Source of the DNA: CAYRHS01 sp964424125
GTDB taxonomy: Bacteria; Actinomycetota; Acidimicrobiia; IMCC26256; JAOSJL01
Direction: 5' to 3'
Assembly: GCA_964424125.1 (NCBI GenBank)
Contig: CAYRHS010000022.1
Span: forward strand, 1-26,354
Length of the DNA: 26,354 bases
This document shows positions 15,875 through 24,172 of the stretch, one piece after another. The notes beneath the pieces were generated by a model that saw only the letters and a program-made list of their open reading frames with translations, had not been told where the DNA came from and made no database searches. Made by a program: the position numbers and the translations under genes. Every line of letters begins with the position of its first letter. Position 1 is the first letter of the stretch.

Positions 15875-16693
15875 ATGATCGGCTCCTTTGCCGACGGGGA
15901 CCAGGTCCTGCTCGTGGACGCCAAGCGCCGTCGCAGGCTCGTCCGCCTCCGAGCGGGCTCGACCTTCCACTCCCACGCGGGCACGCTGGCCCACGACGAG
16001 TTGATCGGCGCGCCCGAGGGGATCACGGTGCGGACCTCGCGCGGGATGCGCTTCACCGCGGTGCGGCCGACCCTGGCCGACTACGTCCTCGAGATGCCTC
16101 GGGGCGCACAGGTCATCTACCCGAAAGACCTCGGTCCGATCCTCATGCTCGCCGACGTCCAGCCCGGCGCGCAGGTGCTCGAGTCGGGCGTGGGTTCGGG
16201 CGCGCTCACGATGGCGCTGCTCCGAGCCATCGGGCCCGACGGTCACGTGACCGGGTACGAGATCCGTGCCGACTTCGCCGAGCAGGCGATGCGCAACGTC
16301 CGGGACTTCCTCGGAGAGGACCCCCCCGTCGACGTCCAGATCCGCGACTGCTACGAAGGCATCGAGACCACCGGGCTCGACCGTGTGCTCCTCGATCTGC
16401 CCGAGCCGTGGCAGGTCGTCGAGCACGCCGCCGCCGCACTCCGGCCCGGCGGCATCCTCGTCAGCTACCTCCCGACGATCGGTCAGGTCGTCCGACTGCG
16501 CAACGCGCTGGACGCGGCGCCGTTCGGGCTCGCGCGGACCCTCGAGGTGCTCGAGCGGGGCTGGCACGTCGAAGGGGGGTCGGTGCGTCCCGATCACCGG
16601 ATGGTTGCCCACACCGGGTTCCTCACCCAGGCACGTCTGCTCGACGTCGCGACCCTGCCGGAGGGGAACCGTTCCTCAGCACCGGAGCAGTGA
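15875..16693 (+). CDS. trmI: tRNA (adenine-58-N1)-methyltransferase TrmI
   Basis: S-adenosylmethionine-dependent methylation of A58 in the T-loop of tRNA. A small N-terminal beta domain (residues 1-70) precedes the Rossmann methyltransferase domain. That domain has motif I VLESGVGSGALTMALLRAIG, the acidic VTGYEIRADFAEQA that binds the cofactor ribose, and DLPEPW, the catalytic-site motif of the family. The PKDLGPILMLADVQPGAQVL lead-in is typical of the actinobacterial enzyme (Rv2118c type). At 272 residues it is full length. The ATG at 15875 is preceded by an AGGGGACAGG purine stretch. In mycobacteria trmI also lies near the proteasome ATPase gene. The stop overlaps the protease gene as GTGA. 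Confidence 0.94.
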   Translation: MIGSFADGDQVLLVDAKRRRRLVRLRAGSTFHSHAGTLAHDELIGAPEGITVRTSRGMRFTAVRPTLADYVLEMPRGAQVIYPKDLGPILMLADVQPGAQVLESGVGSGALTMALLRAIGPDGHVTGYEIRADFAEQAMRNVRDFLGEDPPVDVQIRDCYEGIETTGLDRVLLDLPEPWQVVEHAAAALRPGGILVSYLPTIGQVVRLRNALDAAPFGLARTLEVLERGWHVEGGSVRPDHRMVAHTGFLTQARLLDVATLPEGNRSSAPEQ

Positions 16694-17853
16694 ACCTCCT
16701 CGACCTCCTGCTGATCGGGCTGCTCGTGGCGTCCGCGGCCGCAGGCTGGCGCCTCGGGTTCGTCGCGCGCGTGCTGTCCTGGGGCGGGCTCCTGCTCGGA
16801 GTCGTGCTCGCCGTGCTGGTCCTCGACGACGTGGTCGCGTGGCTCGACAACACCGCCCCCGAGACCCGGGTGATAGCCGCGACGGCGTTCGTCTTGGTGA
16901 TGGGTCTCCTCGGGCAGACGATGGGACTCGCGCTCGGCGCGCTGCTCCGGGGTCACCCGCGACCGGGGGGCCCTCACGCTGCCGATCGCCTGGCCGGGGC
17001 CGTCGCCGGTTGTGCCGGCCTGCTCGTGCTCGTGTGGCTCGTGACGCCGGCGTTGTCGAGCGCGGAGGGCTGGCCCGCCCGCCAGGCGCGGGGGAGCGCG
17101 GTGCTCGCGGCGGTGGAGGAGGTCGCGCCCGACCCTCCGAACTCGCTCGAGGCACTGTCGCGGCTGGTCGCGGAGACGCCGTTTCCCGAGGTGTTCGGTG
17201 ACCTGCGCGACCCGCCGGACGTCGGGGAGCCGCCGACCGGTGAGCTGACGGCCCAGATCGACGCCGCGGTCCGGGCGTCCACGGTGAAGATCGTGGGCCA
17301 GGCCTGCGACCAGATCCAGGAGGGCAGCGGGTTCGTCGCCGCGGACGACCTCGTCGTGACCAACGCCCACGTCGTCGCGGGGGAGCGCGAAACCGAGGTG
17401 CTGAGCCAGGACGGCCGCCGCCTCTTCGGCGAGGTCGTCGAGTTCGATCCCGATCGCGACCTCGCGGTGCTGCACGTCCCCGACCTCGGGTTGCCCGTGC
17501 TCCCCGTCACGGGCGCGGGCGAAGGTGACGTCGGCGCGGTGTACGGCTACCCGGGGGGCGGCCCGCTCCGGGCGGCGCCGGCGCGGATCGCCGAGGAGAT
17601 CGTGGCGCTCGGGAGCGACATCTATCGGACGGGGGACACCCGACGCGACGTGTACGTCCTCGCGGCGTCCCTCCTCCCGGGCGACTCCGGCGGCCCGCTC
17701 GTGGACACCACGGGCGCGGTGGTGGGTGTGGCGTTTGCGATCGATCCCGCGGACGCGGGCACCGCCTATGCGTTGACGGACGGCGGACTGCGCGGAGCTC
17801 TCCGGGAGGTCCGCTCGGTCGAGGTCGACACCGGCCCGTGCCTGGCTGCCTGA
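16690..17853 (+). CDS. MarP-like membrane serine protease (CvpA-like domain plus trypsin-like domain)
   Basis: Extracytoplasmic serine protease anchored by four N-terminal membrane helices (residues about 3-145, CvpA-like). The chymotrypsin-fold domain has the full triad: H227 in VTNAHVV, D257 in PDRDLAVL and S333 in LPGDSGGPL. C206 before the catalytic domain and C384 near the C-terminus are placed like the disulfide pair of mycobacterial MarP (Rv3671c), which is needed for acid and oxidative stress resistance. At 387 residues the size is the same as MarP. The GTG at 16690 overlaps the trmI stop as GTGA. The substrate is unknown, though MarP is known to activate peptidoglycan hydrolases, and a PBP4 gene lies in the same region. 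Confidence 0.9.
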   Translation: MNLLDLLLIGLLVASAAAGWRLGFVARVLSWGGLLLGVVLAVLVLDDVVAWLDNTAPETRVIAATAFVLVMGLLGQTMGLALGALLRGHPRPGGPHAADRLAGAVAGCAGLLVLVWLVTPALSSAEGWPARQARGSAVLAAVEEVAPDPPNSLEALSRLVAETPFPEVFGDLRDPPDVGEPPTGELTAQIDAAVRASTVKIVGQACDQIQEGSGFVAADDLVVTNAHVVAGERETEVLSQDGRRLFGEVVEFDPDRDLAVLHVPDLGLPVLPVTGAGEGDVGAVYGYPGGGPLRAAPARIAEEIVALGSDIYRTGDTRRDVYVLAASLLPGDSGGPLVDTTGAVVGVAFAIDPADAGTAYALTDGGLRGALREVRSVEVDTGPCLAA

Positions 17854-17905
17854 GCGCCGCGGTCGGTGCGAGACTGTTCCTACCCCCCAACGTCCGGAGC
17901 AGACG

Positions 17906-20134
17906 CTGTCCCGGTTCCTCTATCGCGTCGGCGCGGCGGCGGTTCGTCGCCGGCGCCTGGTCATCGCCGTCTGGCTCGTCGCGCTCGGCGTGGCGATCGG
18001 AGTCAACAACCTCTTCGGCGCGGGCCCGAGCGAGGACATCCAGATCCATGGCAGTGAGGCCCAGGACGCCTTCAAGCTCCTCGACGAGCGCTTCGCCGTC
18101 GGGGATCGATCCGGTGAGGAGGCCCGGGTCGTGTTCGCGCCCGACGTGGGAACCGTCGACGATTCCGGCAACGCTGCGGTCATCGACCGGAGCCTCGACG
18201 AGATCGAGGGACAGCCCCACGTCGCCCAGGTCGTGCGACCGGGGGCCGAAGACGGACCCTCGGGTGTGTCCGCGGACGGCAGCGTCGCTTTCGCGACGGT
18301 GCAGTACGACACCAACCATCCCGATGGCGCGGCGGAGCGTCTCGTCGACGTCGCCGACCAGGCGACGGAAGATGGCGTGCGCGTCGAGCTCGGCGGCGAG
18401 CTCTTCGAGTTCGACGACTCGGACGTGGGCGGACCGGGCGAGATCGTCGGAGTCATCGTGGCCGTCTTCGTACTCCTCGTCGCGTTCGGCAGCGTCGTCG
18501 CCATGGGGTTGCCGCTGCTGACCGCGCTCGTTGGCCTGGGCCTCGGGCTCTCGCTCGTGGGCCTGCTCGCACGGCTCGTCGACTTCGGCAACGAGGCGCC
18601 CATCGTGGCCACGATGATCGGGGTCGGCGTCGGGATCGACTACGCGCTGTTCATCGTCACCCGTCATCGCGAGCACCTGCACGCGGGCATGACGGTGCCC
18701 GAGTCGGTGGCGCGGGCCACGGCGACAGCCGGTCAGGCCGTCGTGTTCGCGGGCGCGACGGTGATCATCGCGATCCTCGGGCTCGTCTTCGTCGGGATCC
18801 CGTTCGTCACTACGTTGGGCTACGTCACCGCGCTGGTCGTCGCGGTCGTGGTGGCTGCCGCGATCACGCTGCTGCCGGCGCTTCTCGCCGCCACCGGCCA
18901 TCGGATCGATCGCTTTCGCGTGCCCGGCGTCAAGGTGGCGACGAGCGGCGGCGAGGAGCACGCGATCGCCGGGCGTTGGGCACGGCAGGTGGCAACCCGT
19001 CCGTGGCCGGCGCTCCTGGGGAGCCTCGCCGTCCTGGGCGCACTGCTCATCCCGCTGTTCTCGCTGCGCCTCGGCTTCCCCGACGCGGGGAACCTGCCGC
19101 CCTCGAGCACCTCACGCCAGGCCTACGACCTGCTCGCCGAGGGCTTCGGGCCGGGGTTCAACGGGCCGGTGACGATCGTGATGGACCTGCGCGGCGCGCC
19201 CGATCCCGACGGGGCGATTGCCGCGCTCCAGGAGGCCGCGGCCGCGGATCCCGGCGTCGCGATCGTCGCCGAGGACGCCGACGTCAACGAGGCGGGCGAC
19301 ACGGCGATCGTGACGGTCATCCCGACGTCGGCCCCACAGGACCGGGCGACGGACGAGCTGGTCGAACGGCTTCGTTCCGACGTCGCACCGGCGGTCGAGA
19401 CCTCCCAAGGCGTCGACGTGCTCGTGACCGGGAACCCGGCGGTGTTCGTCGACCTCTCAACCAGGATCAACGAACGCCTGCCGGTGTTCATCGGCGCGGT
19501 GCTCGCCCTGTCGTTTCTGTTGCTGCTGATGGTCTTCCGCTCGATCGCGGTGCCACTGAAGGCGGTGCTGGTGAACCTGCTCGGGATCGGCGCGGCCTAC
19601 GGCGTGGTCGTCGCCATCTTCCAGTGGGGTTGGGGTCTCGCGCTCGTGGGCCTGGAGGAGCCGGTGCCCATCGTCTTCTTCGTGCCGATGTTCATGTTCG
19701 CCATCCTCTTCGGGTTGTCGATGGACTACGAGGTCTTCCTGCTCTCGCGCGTGCGCGAGCAGTACCTCCGTAGCGGCGACAACAACCGGAGTGTCTCGGC
19801 GGGCATCGCGGGCACGGCCCGTGTGATCAGCGCGGCCGCGATCATCATGGTGAGCGTGTTCCTGTCCTTCTCCCAGGGCGACCTCGTGCCCGTGAAGATG
19901 GTCGGTGTCGGGCTCGCGGTCGCGATCCTGCTCGACGCGACGCTCGTCCGACTCGTGCTCGTCCCCGCGACGATGGCACTGCTCGGGGCGTGGAACTGGT
20001 GGCTCCCAGCGTGGCTCGAGCACCGCCTCCCGAGACTCGAGATCGAAGGCGATGCGAGCCTGCCGTCGCCCGTCTACGAGTCGCAGCCGCCACACGACGA
20101 GTCGGAGACGCTGGTCGAGGTCGGCGGCGGCTAG
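17906..20134 (+). CDS. MMPL-family (RND superfamily) membrane transporter
   Basis: Proton-driven exporter of lipids or other hydrophobic compounds. It has two repeats, each a helix, an extracytoplasmic domain and five helices. The paired proton-relay residues are D245-Y246 in GVGIDYALF and D607-Y608 in GLSMDYEVF, which match the Asp-Tyr pairs of MmpL3. The start is unusual. Homologous sequence begins LSRFLYRVGAAAVRRRRLVI, placing the start at a CTG at 17906 with GGAG six bases upstream. The first GTG in frame, at 17990, would delete half of the first membrane helix, and I find no ATG, GTG or TTG in frame between the protease stop and 17906. Length from the CTG is 742 residues. The cargo cannot be predicted. 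Confidence 0.88.
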   Translation: MSRFLYRVGAAAVRRRRLVIAVWLVALGVAIGVNNLFGAGPSEDIQIHGSEAQDAFKLLDERFAVGDRSGEEARVVFAPDVGTVDDSGNAAVIDRSLDEIEGQPHVAQVVRPGAEDGPSGVSADGSVAFATVQYDTNHPDGAAERLVDVADQATEDGVRVELGGELFEFDDSDVGGPGEIVGVIVAVFVLLVAFGSVVAMGLPLLTALVGLGLGLSLVGLLARLVDFGNEAPIVATMIGVGVGIDYALFIVTRHREHLHAGMTVPESVARATATAGQAVVFAGATVIIAILGLVFVGIPFVTTLGYVTALVVAVVVAAAITLLPALLAATGHRIDRFRVPGVKVATSGGEEHAIAGRWARQVATRPWPALLGSLAVLGALLIPLFSLRLGFPDAGNLPPSSTSRQAYDLLAEGFGPGFNGPVTIVMDLRGAPDPDGAIAALQEAAAADPGVAIVAEDADVNEAGDTAIVTVIPTSAPQDRATDELVERLRSDVAPAVETSQGVDVLVTGNPAVFVDLSTRINERLPVFIGAVLALSFLLLLMVFRSIAVPLKAVLVNLLGIGAAYGVVVAIFQWGWGLALVGLEEPVPIVFFVPMFMFAILFGLSMDYEVFLLSRVREQYLRSGDNNRSVSAGIAGTARVISAAAIIMVSVFLSFSQGDLVPVKMVGVGLAVAILLDATLVRLVLVPATMALLGAWNWWLPAWLEHRLPRLEIEGDASLPSPVYESQPPHDESETLVEVGGG

Positions 20135-20148
20135 CGGCCTACGCCGCT
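20133..20148. terminator. hairpin between convergent MMPL and ferredoxin genes
   Basis: AGCGGC-CTAC-GCCGCT forms a perfect 6-bp stem with a 4-base loop, starting in the MMPL stop codon and lying in the 24-base gap between the two convergent stops. No T-tract follows, so it is a candidate bidirectional terminator only. Confidence 0.4.
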
Positions 20149-20158
20149 GGCCCTCGCC

Positions 20159-20395
20159 TTACTCGACCTCGATGAAGATGCACTCGCCGGGGCACTCCTC
20201 GGCGGCCTCGATGGTCGCTTCCTCCATGCCCCCGGGCACGTTGGCGAGCCCTTCAGCACCACCGGGGTCGCTGAAGACCTTGTCGCCTTCCTTGACGTAG
20301 GCGAGACCGTCGTCGAGCAGCGTGAACACGTCGGGTGCGATCTCTTCGCAGAGCCCGTCTCCGGTACAGAGGTCCTGGTCGATCCAGACCTTCAT
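20159..20395 (-). CDS. small ferredoxin with an Asp in the cluster motif
   Basis: A 78-residue electron carrier with one iron-sulfur cluster. The motif DQDLCTGDGLC has C10, Asp13 and C16, and the last ligand is C68 in EECPGEC, with an extra C72. In a classical [4Fe-4S] site position 13 would be Cys. Asp there is known from Pyrococcus furiosus ferredoxin, where the cluster converts readily between [3Fe-4S] and [4Fe-4S]. The rest (IAPDVFTLLDDGLAYV, then EEATIEAAEECP) matches small actinobacterial ferredoxins that serve cytochromes P450 and other oxygenases. No P450 lies in the window. The ATG at 20395 has GAGG 8 bases upstream. It is divergent from the proteasome ATPase gene and convergent with the MMPL gene. 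Confidence 0.88.
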   Translation of the reverse strand: MKVWIDQDLCTGDGLCEEIAPDVFTLLDDGLAYVKEGDKVFSDPGGAEGLANVPGGMEEATIEAAEECPGECIFIEVE

Positions 20396-20492
20396 GGCTG
20401 CGTCCTCGCTTCCTTCTGCGCTGACTCGGGCGCCCGGATGGGCGCGGTTCGCTTGCGATCCGGGGTGCGTCCGCACCTTCTCCGACGAGACG

Positions 20493-20498
20493 AATTTA
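20493..20498 (-). promoter_or_regulatory. candidate -10 TAAATT of the ferredoxin gene
   Basis: On the minus strand TAAATT stands out in a GC-rich intergenic region about 98 bases upstream of the ferredoxin ATG. It would give a leader of about 90 bases. The -35 position falls on the palindrome at 20511-20524. Confidence 0.35.
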
Positions 20499-20510
20499 CC
20501 ACACCGGGAC

Positions 20511-20524
20511 CGTGGAAATCCACG
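20511..20524. promoter_or_regulatory. 14-base palindrome in the ferredoxin/arc divergent region
   Basis: CGTGGA-AA-TCCACG is a perfect inverted repeat with a 2-base centre. It is placed where the -35 of the ferredoxin promoter would be and about 74 bases upstream of the arc -10 hexamer. It is a candidate regulator-binding site for one or both genes. No regulator is encoded next to it. Confidence 0.4.
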
Positions 20525-20597
20525 TTGGCGGACACAGTGATACCGCGCGTCCCGCGAAGTCCGCGAATGATGGCGCGAGACCCGAGAAGGACCGAGG

Positions 20598-20603
20598 TAG
20601 TGT
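20598..20603 (+). promoter_or_regulatory. -10 hexamer TAGTGT of arc
   Basis: TAGTGT lies 30 bases before the arc GTG and fits the TANNNT pattern seen throughout the window. The predicted leader of about 25 bases carries a GGGAGG ribosome binding site 7 bases before the start. Confidence 0.4.
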
Positions 20604-20633
20604 CGCCGCGGGCCCTCTCCGGGAGGTCGGGCG

Positions 20634-22368
20634 GTGGCCACCGAGCACGAGCGACGGCTGAGCGAGTACGAGCGACAGGTCGGCGATCTCCAGTCGCAGG
20701 TCAAGACGCTCGAGGAAGAGGTCGTCCTCCTGCGCCGCCGTCTGCAGGACGCCCCCAAGCGCGTGCGCACCCTGGAGGAGCGGCTGCTCGAGACGAAAGG
20801 GCAGCTCGCGCAGGCGCTCTCCCACAACGAGAAGCTGTCGGCCACCCTGCGCGAGGCACGCGAACACATCGCGGCACTCCGGGAGGAGGTCGAGAAACTC
20901 ACGATGCCGCCCTCGGCCTACGGAACGTTCCTCGCCGCGAACGACGACGGCACGGCCGACGTCTTCACCTCCGGTCGCAAGATGCGCGTCGCCGTCCACC
21001 CGGAGATCGAGCTCGGGGAGCTCGATCGCGGCCAGGAGCTCGTGCTCAACGAGTCTCTGAACGTCGTCCTGGCTCGGGGCCTCGAGCTGTCGGGCGAGGT
21101 GGTCACGCTCAAGGAGCTCCTGCCCGGCGAGCGGCGCGCCATCGTCGTGGGTCGCGCCGACGAGGAACGGGTGGCCGAGCTCACCGACGAAGTCGCGAAC
21201 GGACCGTTGCGAGCGGGTGATCATCTCCTGCTCGACCCGCGCTCCGGACTCGTGCTCGAGCGACTCCCGCGCCCCGAGGTGGACGAGCTGATCCTCGAGG
21301 AGGTCCCCGACGTCACCTACCGGGACGTCGGCGGGCTCGACGACCAGATCGAGCAGATCCGCGACGCGGTCGAGCTTCCCTACCTCCATGCCGACCTCTT
21401 CCACGAGCACCGCCTGCAGCCCCCGAAGGGCATCCTCCTCTACGGGCCACCGGGTTGCGGCAAGACGCTGATCGCCAAGGCCGTGGCGAACTCGCTCGCC
21501 AAGCGAGTGGCCGAGAAGACCGGCAACGAGAACGCGCGCTCGTACTTCCTCAACATCAANNNNNNNNNNGACCGAGCGTCAGATCCGGCTGATCTTCCAG
21601 CGCGCGCGGGAGAAGTCCGAAGAGGGTGTGCCCGTCATCGTCTTCTTCGACGAGATGGACTCCTTGTTCCGCACGCGCGGCAGCGGCATCTCGTCCGACA
21701 TCGAGTCGACGATCGTGCCGCAGCTCCTCTCCGAGATCGACGGCGTCGAGGCGTTGAAGAACGTGATCGTGATCGGTGCCTCCAACCGCGAGGACCTCAT
21801 CGACCCCGCGATCCTCCGACCGGGCCGTCTCGACGTGAAGATCAAGATCGAACGTCCCGACCGTGAAGGTGCCAAGGCGGTCTTCGGCCGCTACCTGACC
21901 CCCGACCTCCCGCTCGCAGCCGCAGAGGTCGAGGTAGCCGGCGGCGAACGCGGTCGGGCCATCGAAGCGATGGTGAGCGCCGCCGTCGAGGAGATGTACT
22001 CGGAGCGCGACGAGAGCCGGTTCCTCGAGGTCACCTATCAGGGCGGCGACAAGCAAGTCCTCTTCTTCAAGGACTTCGCCTCCGGAGCGATGATCGAGAA
22101 CGTCGTGCGTCGCTCGAAGAAGCTCGCGATCAAACGGGAGATCGCGGGAGGCGCGCGTGGCATTACGCGTGACGACCTCGTCGAGTCGATCAAACGCGAG
22201 TTCCACGAGCACGAGGACCTGCCCAACACGACCAACCCCGACGACTGGGCGAAGATCTCCGGGCAGAAGGGGGAGCGGATCGTCTACGTGCGCACGCTCG
22301 TCGGCGAGGGCGAGGACGCGCAGGGCGGCAGACAGATCGAACGAGTCGCCACCGGGCAGTACCTCTAG
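20634..22368 (+). CDS. arc: proteasome-associated ATPase ARC/Mpa, interrupted by an assembly gap
   Basis: AAA+ hexameric unfoldase that recognises Pup-tagged proteins and feeds them into the 20S proteasome. An N-terminal coiled coil (about residues 4-85) binds Pup and is followed by two OB-type domains. The AAA module has Walker A GPPGCGKT (271-278) before the gap and, after it, Walker B VIVFFDEMD and the sensor and Arg-finger region LIDPAILRPGRLD. The C-terminus GQYL has the penultimate Tyr that docks into the proteasome alpha ring. Ten Ns at 21560-21569 fall between FLNIK and TERQIRLIF. The frames on each side differ, and inserting the 33 bases expected from the family would restore one frame and a protein of about 585 residues. 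The missing part includes the pore loop. The GTG at 20634 has GGGAGG upstream. Confidence 0.95.
21560..21569. other. assembly gap (10 N)
   Basis: Ten Ns interrupt the arc gene. The length appears to be a placeholder: the open frames before and after are offset so that a gap of 10 breaks the gene, while a true length of 33 bases (11 codons, GPELLNKFVGE-like in relatives) restores it. Confidence 0.98.
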
Positions 22369-22417
22369 TCGGGGCGAGAACCTCACGGAGCGGAACGGGC
22401 GCGGTCGGGGTCCCGGT

Positions 22418-22423
22418 TAGGCT
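22418..22423 (+). promoter_or_regulatory. -10 hexamer TAGGCT of dop, leaderless-type
   Basis: TAGGCT ends 6 bases before the dop GTG, with no Shine-Dalgarno between, so the transcript probably starts at the start codon. It lies in the 61-base gap after arc and gives dop-pup a promoter of its own. Confidence 0.5.
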
Positions 22424-22429
22424 GACCTG

Positions 22430-23917
22430 GTGGCCGTGCCCAAGATCTGTGGCACCGAGACGGAGTACGGCGTGTCGCTGCGAGGCGCCGCCGACGCCAA
22501 CCCCGTGCTCGCGTCGTCGCTGCTGATCAACGCCTACGTCGAACACCGAAGGATCGGGTGGGACTTCGAGGACGAGTCGCCCGGCCGTGACGCACGCGGG
22601 TTCACACGTGAGGGCACCCAGCCCCCCGACATCGAGACGCACCTGGTGAACACCGTCCTCACGAATGGAGCGCGCTACTACGTCGACCACGCCCATCCGG
22701 AGTTCTCGACGCCCGAGTGCGCCGACGCCCTCGAGCTCGTCCGCTGGGACAAGGCCGGTGAGCGGATCCTGGCTGCGTCGATGCGTGCGTCCCGGCTCCT
22801 CGTCGGGGAAGGCGAGGAGATCGTCGCGTACAAGAACAACTCCGACCGCAAGGGGAACTCCTACGGCACCCACGAGAACTACCTCGTCGATCGGGCCGTG
22901 CCGTTCGCGACACTCGTCCACCACCTGCTGCCCTGGTTCGTGACGCGCCAGGTGTTCTGCGGCGCGGGCAAGGTGGGAAGCGAGAACGGGGCGCCGGACG
23001 TCGACTTCCAGCTCAGCCAGCGCGCCGACTTCTTCGAGGAGGAAGTCGGGCTCGAGACGACGCTGAAGCGCCCGATCGTGAACACGCGCGACGAACCGCA
23101 TGCCGACCCGCAGCGCTACCGGCGGCTCCACGTCATCGTGGGCGACGCCAACCTCTGCGAGGTCGCGACGTTCCTCAAGGTCGGCACGACCGCGATCGTC
23201 CTCGCCATGATCGAGGACGAGTTCGTCGACAAGGACCTCTCGGTCTCCCAGCCCGTGCAGGCCATACGAGCCGTCTCGCACGATGCGACGTGTCGCGGGA
23301 CCCTGGAGCTCGCCTCGGGTGGCCGGGCGACACCCGTGGAGATCCAATGGGAGTTCCTCCGGCTGGCACGCAAGTACTTCGACGAGACCGGTCTCGAGGG
23401 ATGCGGCGGGGAGACCGTCGGCGGGCGGGTCCTCGAACGCTGGGAAGAGGTCCTGGAGGGACTCGAGCGCGATCCCGCGGTGCTCGACGGTCAACTCGAC
23501 TGGGTCACCAAGCGTCAGCTCCTCGAGGCCTACGTGGCCCGCGATCGCCTCGCCTGGTCGGACCCCAAGCTCGCCCTCCTCGACCTCCAGTACCACGACG
23601 TCCGGCCGGCGAAATCGCTCTACGAACGGCTCGTGGCGGCGGGTAAGGTCGAACGATTGGTCACCGAGGAAGAGGTCCTCGCTGCGGTGACGGAACCGCC
23701 CCCGAGCACGCGGGCGTTCTTCCGGGGCCGCTGCCTCGAGCGTTGGCCCGAGGCGGTCGTCGCGGCGAACTGGGACAGCTTGATCCTCGACGTGGGCATC
23801 GATCCGCTGCGGCGCATCCCGATGATGGAGCCGCTCCGGGGCAGTGCCGCTCACGTCGGTGATCTGATCGAGGAATCCACGTCGCCCGCCGAGCTGGTCG
23901 CCCGGCTGGCAGGCTGA
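22430..23917 (+). CDS. dop: Pup deamidase/depupylase Dop
   Basis: Deamidates the C-terminal Gln of Pup to Glu and removes Pup from conjugates. It is a carboxylate-amine ligase fold related to glutamine synthetase. The start ICGTETEYGVSLRG is the metal- and ATP-binding strand. The catalytic Asp is D86 in YYVDHAHPEFSTPE. The AYKNNSDRKGNSYGTHENYL segment is typical of the Dop/PafA family. The stretch from about residue 44 to 66 (DFEDESPGRDARGFTREG) is the Dop-specific loop that PafA lacks, which makes Dop the right assignment. Length 495 residues, close to known Dop. The GTG at 22430 fits the leaderless promoter; a second GTG two codons on is possible. It is 11 bases upstream of pup. Confidence 0.95.
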   Translation: MAVPKICGTETEYGVSLRGAADANPVLASSLLINAYVEHRRIGWDFEDESPGRDARGFTREGTQPPDIETHLVNTVLTNGARYYVDHAHPEFSTPECADALELVRWDKAGERILAASMRASRLLVGEGEEIVAYKNNSDRKGNSYGTHENYLVDRAVPFATLVHHLLPWFVTRQVFCGAGKVGSENGAPDVDFQLSQRADFFEEEVGLETTLKRPIVNTRDEPHADPQRYRRLHVIVGDANLCEVATFLKVGTTAIVLAMIEDEFVDKDLSVSQPVQAIRAVSHDATCRGTLELASGGRATPVEIQWEFLRLARKYFDETGLEGCGGETVGGRVLERWEEVLEGLERDPAVLDGQLDWVTKRQLLEAYVARDRLAWSDPKLALLDLQYHDVRPAKSLYERLVAAGKVERLVTEEEVLAAVTEPPPSTRAFFRGRCLERWPEAVVAANWDSLILDVGIDPLRRIPMMEPLRGSAAHVGDLIEESTSPAELVARLAG

Positions 23918-23928
23918 GGAGGACGGGC

Positions 23929-24123
23929 ATGGTCGAGCGGGAGCGCAAGCAGAAGCGGGCACCCCGCGAACGGGAGCAGGAGGTGGTCGACTCGGTCGCG
24001 CCCTCCCAGCAGGGTGAGGAGCTGAAGGAGGAGCTCGACGACCTCCTCGACGAGATCGACGAGGTGCTCGAGGTGAACGCCGAGGAGTTCGTGCGCTCGT
24101 ACGTGCAAAAGGGCGGTCAGTAG
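23929..24123 (+). CDS. pup: prokaryotic ubiquitin-like protein Pup
   Basis: A 64-residue, intrinsically disordered tag that is attached to lysines of target proteins through its C-terminal glutamate. The protein ends in YVQKGGQ, so it is made in the Gly-Gly-Gln form and must first be deamidated by Dop, encoded just upstream. The central acidic helix (EELKEELDDLLDEIDEVLEV) is the part that binds the ARC coiled coil, and VNAEEFVRSYVQKGG is the conserved C-terminal signature. The N-terminus is unusually rich in Arg, Lys and Glu. The ATG at 23929 has GAGGAGG six bases upstream, the strongest ribosome binding site in the locus, which fits the need for a plentiful tag. Confidence 0.97.
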   Translation: MVERERKQKRAPREREQEVVDSVAPSQQGEELKEELDDLLDEIDEVLEVNAEEFVRSYVQKGGQ

Positions 24124-24172
24124 CCCGTCCGAGTGCGGGCCCGCGAGCGGAGGAGCGTCCGGCGCCCGCGAG

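Noticed and set aside
17507..18961. Open frame on the minus strand with a His/Asp/Glu/Arg-rich product
   Set aside because: It is antisense to the protease and MMPL genes. The composition is what the third-position GC bias produces on the opposite strand.
22190..23962. Open frame of 590 codons on the minus strand
   Set aside because: It is antisense to dop, which shows catalytic residues and family motifs on the plus strand.
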